A program made the position numbers and the translations under genes. From Moringa oleifera (Eukaryota; Streptophyta; Magnoliopsida; Brassicales; Moringaceae), in the NCBI GenBank assembly GCA_021397835.1, contig JAJFZO010000566.1, forward strand, positions 6,262,001-6,326,000: 64,000 nucleotides of DNA, in the 5' to 3' direction. The notes beneath the pieces are model-generated. The model did no database searches, had not been told where the DNA came from, and was given only the letters and a program-made list of their open reading frames with translations. Below, piece after piece: positions 23,594 to 35,173 of the stretch (position 1 is the first letter of the stretch; every line of letters begins with the position of its first letter).

Positions 23594-24560
23594 CAACAAG
23601 GTAGCTAACTTGGCGACTGCACATGGCAGTCACCATGCTACCTTCAGCAAGCTGGCTATCGCCATGGTTGCCTTCGAGGGCAGCAAGCTAATAGCCATGC
23701 ATGGCCTTCGAAGGCTATTAACTTGTTGTCTTAGCTCTCATGCATGGTGCCTTCAAAGGCAGTAATCTGACAACGATGCATGGCCACCTACAAAGGTGGC
23801 CAACTTGGTCCCTTCGAAGGCAACAAGTTGGCAGCCATGCATGGTTGCTTTCAAAGACCGCTAACCAGCTGCCTTGGGCAACAAGTTGGCAGCCATGCAT
23901 AGTTGCTTTCAAAGACCGCTAACCAGCTGCCTTGGTAGCCATACATGGCTACCTCTGAAGGCCGCCACCTCGCTACCTTAGTGATCATGCATGGCTACCT
24001 TCAAAGATTGCCAGCTTACTGCCTTGGCGATCATGCATGACTGCCTTCGAAGGCAACAAGCTAGCCATTTTGGTGACTGCCTATGGCTTCGCCATGGCTG
24101 CCTTTAAATGTAGCACGCTGATGGTCATGCATGGCTGCCTTTGAAGGTCGTCAGTTGGCTACCTTGGTGACCATGCATAGCTGCCATTGAAGGCTGCTAT
24201 CGTGTTGCCTTGGTAGTCGTGCATGACTCCATTCAAAGGCAGCAATCTAGCTACCTTGGTGATTGCTTATGGTCGTTGTCATGGCTGCCTTCAAAGGCAG
24301 TAAGATAGCCACCTATGATGCTGCCCATAGTTGTCACCATATCTGTCTTCGAGGGCAACAAGTTGGTGACCATGCATGGTCGCCTTCAAAGGCCTTAAAC
24401 ATGTTACCTTGGTGACCATGCATGCCTACCTTCGAAGGCGGCTAGCTTACTACCTCGGCAGCCATGCATGCCTTTCTTCAAAGGGTGCTAGCTTGTTGCT
24501 TTAGCAGCCATGCATGGCTTCCTTCGAAGGTAGCAAGCTTATAGCCTTAGCTCTAGGTTG
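23594..24560. repeat. GC-rich repeat array, right part
   Basis: Continuation of 18140-18678, about twenty more units. Around 23818-23940 two neighbouring units of about 58-60 bp are nearly identical, showing recent tandem duplication. The array stops about 290 bp before the right end of the CACTA element. Confidence 0.85.
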
Positions 24561-24856
24561 CCTTATTTGCTAATAACTAAAGTTTGATGGTCACTAGTCC
24601 TACGATTAGTGAACCATACAAATTCGATCACCAATATATTTTTAAATTGATTAAAAATTTATATAAATTAATTAAAAATAATTTTTGCCATTGACATAAA
24701 GTCTATCGCTAAGGCATATAGCTAATCTATCATTAGTCTATCGCTATGTGAAAATTTTTATTTTGTAATAATTTTATCACTATTCTATTATTATTTAGCG
24801 ATTGATTATGTCTGTCACTATATTCTGACGTTATTTTGAATTTTTTTGTAGTGTTG

Positions 24857-27800
24857 ACTTCTTTGATAAGTAGCTTGGGATGTTTGCAAACATGGTCATG
24901 GAGCACAATATTTTGGTTAAGCCATAAACCTTAGAAGGTGGTCAAGAATATTTTTAGATGGTTTTTGCCATGTGTATAATCAAGCAATCTCTCCCAAGCT
25001 TGACTGTTTAAGGATACTGTGATGAGGTGTTGGGAAGACTCCATCCTTAGTCCCTCCCGTAGTTAAAGGCTATAGTGACATCCAAATAAAAGGCACTGAA
25101 TAGATTCTGGGAAGGATCCATAAATGTAGCACATAAGATTAATTACGATACATCGTTGTCTTGGTTAATCTATGGTGGGCAGAATACCCTAAATCATTCT
25201 CCAAGAAAAGTTATGGACTATGGGAGAGACTTTTACCTGCCAGAGGGTTTTGCATATTTTGCTTCTAAACTTAGGGTTAATACTTTGTTTAACAATTGGC
25301 GAGTGATGTAATAAACCGCCTTCAGTATGTATGGCCATTGACAGATAAGTCAGAGATTAATCTATTTACCATGGGTTTTAAGCTTAATGGTATTAAGAAA
25401 ATAACAGCTACTTCCTTCGTAACAAATAACTATTACACTAAGCTTGCATGCCATCCTATTCTCGCAGCATTAATGAGAGAACTGATGGACATCCTAGTTG
25501 GTATAGTTCCTAAGGGAAAAAGGGCTCAATCTTTTACTTTTAGTATCTAATTATTTCACCAAACATTCTTTTTGGTTCCGTAATCCTCCACCATGAGCCT
25601 TGGTTAATCACTAATCTTCCAAGTAATAAACGGTGCCATATGAAGGAACTTTGATGATTATGTGCAACTATCTAAAGCTCTTGATAAGGGAAGTATTTCC
25701 CTTTAAGGATAACAAAACATAGGAAATCAAGATTTTGAATGATCGACCACCATCGTTTCTCTAACAATGCCAAATTAAAGGCCTCAAGATCTTTGAACCC
25801 CATTCCTCTATCAAGCTTAGATAAACAAAGATCATCCCACTTATTTTAGTGTATCTTCCTTTTCAATCCCTTTGAACCCACCAGAATCCTGCTTTCAACA
25901 TGTTAAACTCATGAAATAGAGACTTGAGTAATGCAAAATAGCTCATTATATACATTGGGATTGCGTGGGTTATCGCTTTCATTAATACTCCTCTGCTTGC
26001 TTAGGATAGGAACCTGTCATGCTAACTCTTGAGCCTTTTATGCTGCATATCTTTTATTCTTGAGAATTTTTTTGCCTTAGACCTGCTTATTAAGAAGGTG
26101 AAACCCATATACCTATCTTAAGTTAGAGATTTACTCACCTCTAGCACTTGCATTAAAGCAATTCTTGTGTGCATCCTTATATTAGCACTAAAGAGGATAT
26201 TGGATTTTTCCATATTCATATATTGGTCGGATGCAACACTGAACTAATGGAGATCCATACTCTTTAAGCACTCTTCTCTTGTAGCCCGAAAGAATAGTAA
26301 ATTATCATTTTAAAAAAATAGGTTTAATACCTTAGGGCCACTGCGAAATGTTGCCACTCCATTTAACCGTCCCTCATTTTTGGCTTCATGAATCATGGTT
26401 AAAAGCCTTCAATGCAAAATGGGAAAAGATAAGGCGATAGGGGATCACCTTGCCTAAGTCCTTTTATAGATTAGATGAAGCCCTGGGGTTGCCCATTTAT
26501 AATTATTGAATAAGACACCGATCCCACACACTCCATGATTGTTGGTACCCATCTGTTAGAAAAGCACATGGTATGGATAACAGCTTCTAGGTACTTTCAT
26601 TTCACCTAATCATAAGGCCTTGCTCAAGTCAAGTTTAAGGCTAGATGTCCTTGATTTCCATGGGTCTACCTTCGCATTAGGTGGATGCCTCATATGCTAC
26701 CAATGCATTATCATATATCATATGACCTATTAGGAAAGCAAAATGATTTTGACTAGTTGCAATAAGATCTTTTGTAGCTTATTAGTTAAAAACCTTATAT
26801 AAAATTTTGTAGATGACATTGCAGAGGTTGATTGGGTGATAATCTTGGGTTTTTTTCTTCAGGATCAAACATACAAGGGTATGGTTGATCTTAGCAAATG
26901 AAGAGCCTTGATTCAAAAAGTCTAAAATCCTATCAGTAATATCAGTGACAATGATGCCCCAAAATTGCTGAAAAAAACCTATATTCATGCCATTTAAATC
27001 CTGAGGCTTTATTTGGATTCATCTGGAATAGAGCTTAGGTCACTTCCATTGCTCTATATATATTCTCTATTCAAGGTTAGTTGCATAGAGGATGGTATTC
27101 TGGCCTAAATTGCGTAATAAACTGTATCAATTCCTAAAGGTGAGGAAGTAGCATAGATACTTTGGAACTAGTCCAACAGAACACAACACTTCCTCCTTAT
27201 TAATCACCTAGTTCCTATTATGATCCTTTATTCTTGAAACTCGATTCACCTCTTTCCTTTGAAAAGCCACCAAATGAAAAAAATTTGTATTTTGATCTCT
27301 TTCCTTAAGCCAAGCATATTAAGATCATTGTCGCCATATAATTTTTTCAGCATGGAGGAGCTAGTTAAGTTCTTGCTTACATCCATCTATATCATCCAAT
27401 AAATCCCCTAGTTCTCGAGTTATTAAGAGGTGGTGTAACTATTGTTACTGATGTTTGATCCATTTGGGTATGTTATCAAAGGCCTCATTGTTCTATCTAA
27501 TTAGGGCAATCCGACATACTTCCCACTTACATTTCAACTGAATCCAAGATCTTGCCACCATGGCGTTCCAATGATCTTCAATAACATCTTTGCAACCAAG
27601 ATGTGATAACCACATGTTTTCAAAATGAAAACATCTCTTATGGCATTTGGATTAAGGAGAATTATATGACAATAACAAGGCCAGGTGATCAGAAGAGAAG
27701 ACTAGTATATAATGCTCATGGATCTTAAGCCACTTCACCAACCATGCTTGGTTCACTAGACCCCTATCCAAGCATTCAAGGATGGTCCCATCTCCCCTAC

Positions 27801-28500
27801 CTCTTGACCAAGTAAAGAAAGACCAGTAATTGGTATGTTTGTCAATTCACTATCAACAATGGTCATGTTAAAGCCTTCCATTTGGCTTCCGCTGCAAAGT
27901 AAGCCCCTAATTGCTTATTAAAAGACACTATTTCATTAAAGTCACTTGCACAAAGCCATGGCAACTATGAAGGGAAGGACAAATGTCTTAGTAGCTCCCA
28001 CGACTCCTTTCTTTCTCTTACCCTAAGATGACCATAAAAGCTTGTAAAGTGCCAATCAATGGACGACTTAACATCCTATAACCATATATAAATATGATTA
28101 TTAGAATAAGACTTAATAGTACTAGAGGTAATGTCTTGCCATAATCTCTATCGAATCCTACCCATGTTAGTTTGAATGCTTTTGGTTTCACAATGAAATA
28201 ATATTTTGGGCTTATATTCTTTCTCCAACCTGGTAAGCTTATGAATTGATCGAAAGGCCTCAAGCCCTCAACTATTCCATACCAAGAGCTTCATAATTCT
28301 TGATAAAGTTGGGCATTACCTTCTTATGTCGATCCTATTATTTAATTTTCATCCTCTTAAAGTAGTAAGGAGCATAGTTTTTTAGGTTGGATCCCTAGTC
28401 TTCTATTAAGTTTCCCATATTTGTTTTCGTTCATATTGCTTGTCCAATGGTAGTTGAGATTGTATTTGATTCAATCCATTGGCTTCGAGTCAAACTTTTC
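24857..28500 (-). pseudogene. LINE ORF2 remnant (endonuclease, reverse transcriptase, zf-RVT)
   Basis: In order on the minus strand: an endonuclease with SDFNEI near 27970 and a degraded SRGRGDG/LDRGL region near 27800; the RT start near 26985 with FFQQFWGIIV, LNQGSSFAKINHT and a YHPINLCNVIYK run; an F-stop-ND box near 26310; a long thumb-like region with DRYMGFTFLI, GVLMKAITHAIPMYIMS and SLKGKYFP; and a zf-RVT-type segment with VHNFSWRM, GILPT and a Y-G-PE--QCLLF-C pattern near 25100-25280. It is broken by many stops. The reading frame runs to the CACTA insertion point and resumes at 15022. Confidence 0.82.
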
Positions 28501-28659
28501 CATTTCGTTTCAATTTTTTTACCTGACGATAAGGATGTTGTAAAGGTTTAAATGATATAGATGACTTGGCACCATCTAGGATGGCCCTACCATTTGATAA
28601 AGATGAAAAGGAGGTTTATGAAACTGACTTGGAACTTGGGGCCCATTTGCATGCATTAA

Positions 28660-29760
28660 AGGGTATATGCATCATATTTTCACCTAAGTCCACCATAATG
28701 TGTAACTCGTGTTAATGAGATAGCTCATGCACGAGATAGGGCTTTGAATGCTTTGTTATTAATAGGATATGGGGAGAGTCATCACCAGCCTCCTTTGCCG
28801 ATCCTTCTTCCTCACTCATTGTCGAAATCTTTGAATGTTGTCTTCGTGATGAACAAATCGAACGGGTGAAAAGGGAGAAGTGGTCAATAGGGTTGGCCTC
28901 TAAGCCGTGTTCTTTCTCCGGTGGGTCTTCTAGTGAAGACTTGGTTGCGATCGTTGTCATGGGTGATAAAGCTCTTAGCCCAACAAAAGGAAGTAATGGG
29001 CCTTTTGCTCTTAACCAAGAGCCATTTTCTCTTTCAATCTTGCTTAAAGAATGCTTTGTCTTTATAGCTTGCTGGTAATCATGTTCTTGAAGGTCGAGGA
29101 GACCGCAAACATCGTAAAAGTTTAGCAACCTCTTGTATCTAAATAAAATAGTAAATTTTTTGTCATTCAATAATGCTAATTTACTACATCATCAGAGAGG
29201 TTTTGAAATATCGATCTATATTTGAACCCTCAACCAACGCCCAAATGCAACACCATCTTCCATGGTCTCCATTTCTTCTACATCTTTGACAATCTCCTTA
29301 AGCATAGATCTAATCTTCATATTCAAGTAGGTAAAAGGAAGACCATGTATCTATACCCAAAACGGACACCACTCCATGGGTGGAATATTCATAGGAGTGT
29401 GTTCGTTGATTTCTTGAAATATTAGCAATGACTTATTAAAGGTCCAAGGTTTCTCAATGAAACTTTGATTTCATCACTTGGATTTATAAAACAAGAAAGG
29501 TAGATCCCATCACTGATTTCCTTCATAGAAAAATCGACAGACTGCTGTCATACTTTAGCTAAGACAATCTTCATGGCTTTCATATTAATCGATTTGTTCT
29601 GTAATACCTTCCGCAAGAGACATACTTTATTGGCTTCCATAGTATCCACCACCCAATCATCCTCAATTACAACACCTATATGTTCATCAGTTGTGAGTTT
29701 CAACTTATGCACAATGATTCCAATCCCACAGCCATACAGTAGCACCTCGAAACTAGATTA
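28660..29760 (-). pseudogene. LINE ORF1 remnant (DUF4283-like, zinc knuckle)
   Basis: The segment near 29550-29745 gives an E-(A)NKVCLLRKVLQNKSIN run. The segment near 29240-29450 gives a PWTFNKSLL-type and MEWCPFW-type run. Around 29110-29150 there is YKRLLNFYDVCGLL, the site of the CCHC-like knuckle. These are in the order seen in ORF1 of plant L1 LINEs, an RNA-binding chaperone of the retrotransposition particle. Frames are interrupted, so it is a pseudogene. It lies upstream of ORF2 on the same strand, as expected. Confidence 0.75.
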
Positions 29761-30356
29761 ACAACATCACCTTCACTGAACTGAAGTGCAAAAAAGAGAA
29801 AACCTTGAAGAGTTTCTCAAGATAAAGCCTCACTTGACAGTTGCAAGAGGGCACCTAAAACTCCCATTAGAGAGAACTAGAGGAGAACTTGGCAAGATAT
29901 TTTTAATCTTTTTTAGTTGCGTGTAATGTGGTTTTCCTTTTTTCCTACTGATTTCCATTTCTAGGTATTTCATATTTTTTAAGATATTTGATTTTATTTT
30001 GTTAATGGATTAATTTGAGTTCAACTAAATAAAACAAAAAATACATCACATGGTTTACCTTCAATCTAGATCAAGTTTTTATTTAAAAAACATATAAATT
30101 GACAAATCACCAAATGAAAATAATTTACATAATTTAAAAAATTAATTAATTATGATTTACATCATCATTTCATTAACCTATTCAAATCAATTCAATCTAA
30201 ATTTAAAACTAACATTTAATTTATTTTTTAAATCAAACAAATAAAACCTCACAGAAGATGAGTCAAACTCATATTTCAAGCTTAATAATAAACTTAAGTT
30301 GATATTAAATGATATTAGGTCATTGTGAGATGAGTAAATGACATCGTATCACATAA

Positions 30357-30357
30357 T

Positions 30358-30389
<32 letters not shown>

Positions 30390-30397
30390 TATATAAT
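30357..30397. repeat. (AT)n microsatellite
   Basis: About 40 bp of alternating A and T with one C interruption near 30384. Confidence 0.95.
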
Positions 30398-30640
30398 GAA
30401 GAGATACACTCGACACACTACGCTCCATTACTTGATAGGATTGTTATAACTAAACCCAGCCTTTAGCCACAAACCAACTTGAATTGCCACAAAGAGAGAT
30501 ATATTTAATTTACGTGAACCTTCCAAAATGAGACAATGGTTCTTCATGACCTTAGGCAGCCACTTCATTGCTTATAGAAAGAGCATAGGTTACTACGAAC
30601 GGGGAAAGCATCCTGATTATTAATATACTTGGTTAATTAC
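30394..30640. repeat. Diverged direct repeat, copy 1
   Basis: Shares an ordered set of short blocks with 34971-35165: ATGAAGAGATA, CTGATAGGA or TTGATAGGA, TTCATGACCTTAGGCA and AAAGAGCATAGGTTAC-like. The spacing is similar, which suggests two copies of one old repeat about 4.6 kb apart. Confidence 0.5.
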
Positions 30641-31179
30641 TTCATAAAGATTTGAATTTTGTTTACAATCTCAAATTGAGATCTGTAAAAAAAAATTGCA
30701 TTTATTTGAAATTTATTTTTTGTTGAATTTGTAATATGAGTCTTCAGTTTATAATTTTCATGAACAGTAATGTTTTTATGTATACACATGATGTGCATAT
30801 AAGTTTTACTTGTATAATTACGCCAACACCACTTTAAAGTGTCAAAACAAGCAAAAATTTTTTTCTAATTTTTTTTAAATATTCATATTTTACATATTCT
30901 TACTAAGTAGGATGCGAATAAAGAATATTTTGTTTTTTTGATAATGTTTAAAGAAGAGTTGGGGTAATTGCAAAAATAAAAGTTACATGCATTAGCAAAA
31001 TCATTAATATTAATAAAAATTACAGTTTGAAGTCTCGCATTGAGAATTTAAAAAAAAATGTAGGTTTCAAATAGTTATATATATATATTATATTACAAAT
31101 CCTAATTTGAAACCATGAATAAATACAAGTCTTTCTCATATGATTAATCTAATATATTTTGTCATCATAGACATTACAA

Positions 31180-32264
31180 TATTTTCGAAAGCAACAAATG
31201 GCGTTAGAAAGAGGGTAAGCCTCCATATATCTAACCATGGAGGCGTTTGCTAAACATTATGATATATTTACCAACAAACAAGGTGTGCATTCTGAAATAT
31301 TGGCTCTAGAGCCTCTAATGCCGATCCTGATGTTGCTTTTAAACACTTACAATGTCAAATTGACATCTTAATCTAAATAATTCGTATCACACCTTATCAC
31401 ATAGCAGGTTGATTTGAACACATAAATGTTTTTTATGAACTTTGATGACGTAGCGAACCATATCACTCGACATCTCATCTCCATGGTTTCTCTTTTCATT
31501 GTCATTTAGTCAAACAAGTCATGCCCATCAGAAGATCACCTTGTCGATGTCACCTATGTTGTTAACGATTCGAGCCTAAAAGTACATAGGCTATCATATG
31601 GCATGGCATTAGAAATGGGTTTGAGCAAGATTCTCGAAACCTACACTAGTGCTTGCGTTAAATTATTAGAGAGCTTCAAAGAAGCTTAGTCTTTTTACAA
31701 GTTCTTGTCGTTAGAAAAAATTTTTAGCTTTGCATTTATGGAACTATGGTGGGGCTAGCTTGTAAACTAATCCCAAATGTCTAGTTAAAATAATTTAACC
31801 TTCAAGCCCTGCCTAAGGTGCATAGGTTAGCTTGCAAAATAATTAACTTGCCCACCTAGTAAAACATTAGAAAGTAACCTCTATTTAAGATCAAATTGAT
31901 GTTGAAATAGTATTGGGTTTAACATATGCACTAGTTAAAGATCCTACAGATAATTTTATGACATCCATGACATACAAAATCCATTAGGAAAGATGGAGCT
32001 TTATAGCTATTGACATATCGCATTCCATTTGTCCAAGTTCCCTTTGTCATAAAATCATATATGTGTGGTAGTTGTGCAAATGGTGGCTTTAAGCCACTCC
32101 CACGAAAACACTTTACGCCAGGATGGATAAATCACTATGATCCAACTATGTTGCAAGAAGTGAAGTATGATGTTAATTCTAATTGCAGAGCTAATTACGA
32201 CGGTGATGAATGTGATAAGAAAGCATCCCTTAAGGTTCCTTTCAAGGGACTAAATGATCTTTGA
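31180..32264 (+). other. Unrecognised broken coding-like region
   Basis: The frame 32010-32264 (84 codons) is Cys-containing and not low-complexity, with SYMCGSCANGGFKPLP, FTPGWINHYDP and NYDGDECDKKA. About 0.4 kb upstream, 31511-31690 gives another protein-like run with KSCPSEDHLVDVTYVV and a helical KILETYTSACVKLLESF segment before a stop. Composition and periodicity look more like old coding sequence than the AT-rich surroundings. I do not recognise a family and see no intact gene. It may be the relic of a host gene or of a transposon-borne one. Confidence 0.3.
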
Positions 32265-34467
32265 TTAAACCATGAGACTTGAGGATCTAAGGCATACAAT
32301 ATCAAAGGTATGATTTCAGTGAATCCAAGAAAATATGATTTAGTTTCAATGAAATTTTATATTAGGGTAATGTGTTTATACATAGGTTAGCATTTGCATG
32401 GTTAAAGTTAATATTAATTGTCTTATCGTGGCATCATACTACAAATTTCATTACCTATTTATGGACAGAGACTTTACTTTTGTAATATATTATGATATGC
32501 AAAAAATCGTTAAATGTTGTGAAAAATGATATATGCAAACTACCAACACTAATATACATGTTAAATGAGAAAAGACTCCAATTTCCTCGTAAGAAGGGTT
32601 TATTAAATATGGATGACTATGTACTTTGACATATGAGAAGATATTGTTTAATTGGATGTTTGCATATGCTCTTATAATATGATTTCAATTATGATATCAT
32701 AAAATTTTATTGCCTAATTAGTTCTAATGTAACTTTTTTTTGTATATTTTCTTGTCATTCATACTTAAATAGTGAGATTATATATTTATGAGCTACTATA
32801 TTATTTTTATAATTATAAGATGACAAAATTGACCACCAAAACTAATAAGGAAGTCATGTCAAGACTTCACAAAAAGAAAAAAAGAAACACTTTCAGTTGG
32901 CCATATTAAGCCCTCATATAAAACTCGGAAAAAATCCAAAACAATCATTGCAAGGCCATAGACAAAACCAATAGAGCTTGTAAAATATCAAGAACAAAGA
33001 ACGGAGCCAAAAAAAATATGTCTATAACAAATGCAAAGAAGCCACGATATACCAAAATATATCAAAAAAGCAAAAAGGAAAACATCGAAGGACAAGAAGC
33101 CAAATATATTGAAAACCACGAGCCTTAATAATAAAGATATTAGCCACAAGCCACAATGCAATTACAAAGGTGAAAAGCATAAAAGCAATAGCCATAATGC
33201 AATTATATATAAGGATGATCACGATCTAGCTCAGTTGTTTGAAATTTAACCTAGATCGGAACCAATTTTGATTAGTTTTAAGAAAATTAAATCCAAATCA
33301 AACCAATCAAATTGAGGAACTTGAATTGAGTTGAACAAGCTTTGATATGATTTGATTTGAGTCAGTTTGATGAGTTATTTTAAAAAAAAAAATTAATAAT
33401 GCTTAAAAATAAAATATTATGTTTCAATGAATTAAAAAAAAAGATAAAAAAATCAAAAGTAATGTTTTGATATAAGTTTTGAATTACATAAAAATATTAA
33501 TCAAACTAAATTATTGCTCAAAATAAGTAACATCAAAATCACAAAAATTATTGATCCTAAATATTCTAACTCTTAAAAAATAATCATCCTAAATATTTCA
33601 AAATCAATATGATAAACTAAACACTTACTAAATCACATATTATGATGTTGTGAAATAAATTACAAATCTCAGAAGTAACTTATATAAAAATTATAAATAT
33701 TATAAAATAGCAACAATGCAAGTTTAATACATATTTTATATATTGAAAGTTTCAATTAAATAGTAATCAAATTCATTAAAAAAAAACCTTAATTCGTTCA
33801 TGTTGTAAGAAAAATATAATTCTATTAGATTAAGAAAAATCTAAAGTATATGTTATAAAATAAGTGTGAACTTATAATAAATAAAAAATTTGAGATTGGA
33901 GATTCATTATGAATAAGTCATTGTTAAAAAGAGACAACATATGTGAATTCAAAAAATTTTAAAAAAAAAAACCTTCACCTTTTATTATTAACATAAATTA
34001 AAAAATATAAAAAACTAATTAATTTATTGAAAAAGACTTAATTAAAGTTGGAGAAGAAAACTTGACTTTTGATTTAAATGAACAACAAAAGAACGAAGGA
34101 AGAACTTCTTCTTCAAAAGAAGTTTGTAGAAAATATTAGAGTTAGATTTGCTTATATACTTATGTATTGTTAGATAGGTTGGGAGAATAATAATTAGATG
34201 AGTTCATTAATAAAATTTGATAAATTTCCACATATTTAGTTCATTTCGATTTTGATTGGTTTTTTAACATTTAACTTGGACCAAAAAAAATTTAACTCAA
34301 ACCAAACCAAAAATTTTGTAAAAAAAATTCAAACCAAACTAACCCAAAATCAAAGGTTCGATTGGTTTGTTCAGTTTAATCAAGTTTTTGCTCGTCCTTA
34401 ATTGTTTATACAAAAAGCATAAAGGCATTGGACACAACACAATGATATATGCAAAACGTGATATAAA

Positions 34468-34620
34468 GCCACAACCATAATTATGAAAATGAAGCACTTA
34501 CTACAAAAGCCTCAAACAACAAATTCAAATTTGGCCTCAAAAAGCCACAACCATAATTATGAAAATGAAGCACTTACTACAAAAGCCTCAAACAACAAAT
34601 TCAAATTTGGCCTCAAAAAG
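34468..34620. repeat. Two exact 76-bp tandem copies
   Basis: The unit starting GCCACAACCATAATTATGAA at 34468 is repeated at 34544 with no difference that I can see. This is a recent local duplication; the short frame across it is incidental. Confidence 0.93.
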
Positions 34621-34970
34621 TACAAACAACATTTCACCTCCTAACATGTCGAGATCTACCAAAAAAAAAAGAAGAAAAAAACTCCTTGAGATAGAGGTAC
34701 AAAGCAAGAAAGGTATTAACTCTTATTTCAAAATACAAGAGAAAAAAGTTACTTACTAAAAGGGACAATCAAAGGAAGGTTCAAATGTGAGTAAAACCTA
34801 TAAGCAGAAAGCCTAAATAGCTTTATTAAAAGAAAGAAAACCAAACACTTCAAAAACTCATAACCATGTCATAAACCCATTTTTACCTCAAAAGCTTATG
34901 ACCTTTTGACCAATCACATGCTCTCATTCTTGTGTGTTCGCCTACACACCCTAAAAGGGTGAGGGCCCAT

Positions 34971-35165
34971 GATGAAGAGATAGGTCAGATCCACCATGCT
35001 TCACCACCTGATAGGATGTCCCATAGAGAAATGTCTCTAAACTGCATAAACCCACTAAAACCAAACAATAGTTTTTCATGACTTTAGGCAACACCACTTC
35101 GCTGCCTATTAAAAAGGCACAAATTACCCCTAATGGAGGAAAAAATTCTAATTACTAATATTCTT
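34971..35165. repeat. Diverged direct repeat, copy 2
   Basis: Partner of 30394-30640, same orientation, with many substitutions and indels. It stops just before the CACTA-like end at 35174. Confidence 0.5.
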
Positions 35166-35173
35166 TGTCAATA

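Larger units (their letters stand above)
15023..24853 (-). mobile_element. CACTA (En/Spm) DNA transposon, interrupted by a copia element
   Basis: The right end, reversed, reads CACTACAAAAAAATTC. The left end is a degraded version, CATTGTACAAAAATTC. Both ends have subterminal repeats around 'tAGCgac/gTTGCTaa' motifs typical of CACTA elements (15040-15300 and 24680-24840). A 3-bp target duplication, TTG (15020-15022, 24854-24856), matches the CACTA habit. Without the nested copia the element is about 4.9 kb. It keeps a degenerate Transposase_24-type gene (minus strand) but I find no TNP2/TNPD transposase, so it is non-autonomous. It is inserted in ORF2 of the LINE, whose frame continues across it. 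Confidence 0.88.
12178..29880 (-). mobile_element. Old L1-type LINE, split by two later insertions
   Basis: Read on the minus strand from about 29880, the element carries an ORF1 with a DUF4283-like domain and zinc knuckle (about 29750-28700). ORF2 follows with an AP endonuclease (DFNEI motif near 27970), a reverse transcriptase (about 26990-26000), a zf-RVT-type zinc-binding region (about 25290-25020) and a C-terminal RNase H. The RNase H lies beyond a CACTA insertion (15023-24853) and is itself cut by a copia element (12347-14675). Without insertions the LINE is about 5.5 kb, near the usual plant L1 length. All domains are broken by stops and frameshifts, and the RT catalytic box reads F-stop-N-D where FADD is expected, so the element is dead. 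The 5' and 3' ends are approximate. Confidence 0.85.
29881..35173. other. Intergenic DNA with decayed repeats, no confident gene
   Basis: Very AT-rich. It contains an (AT)n run, a diverged direct-repeat pair, an unrecognised 84-codon frame and a 76-bp tandem duplication, each listed separately. The segment 33240-34410 has clusters of 'aaccaaacc/ggtttggtt' motifs that suggest an old DNA transposon, but I cannot define its ends. Confidence 0.5.

Noticed and set aside
33240..34410. Possible complete hAT-like or MITE element rich in AACCAAACC motifs
   Set aside because: I could not find matching inverted ends or a target duplication, so I left it as unclassified old repeat DNA.
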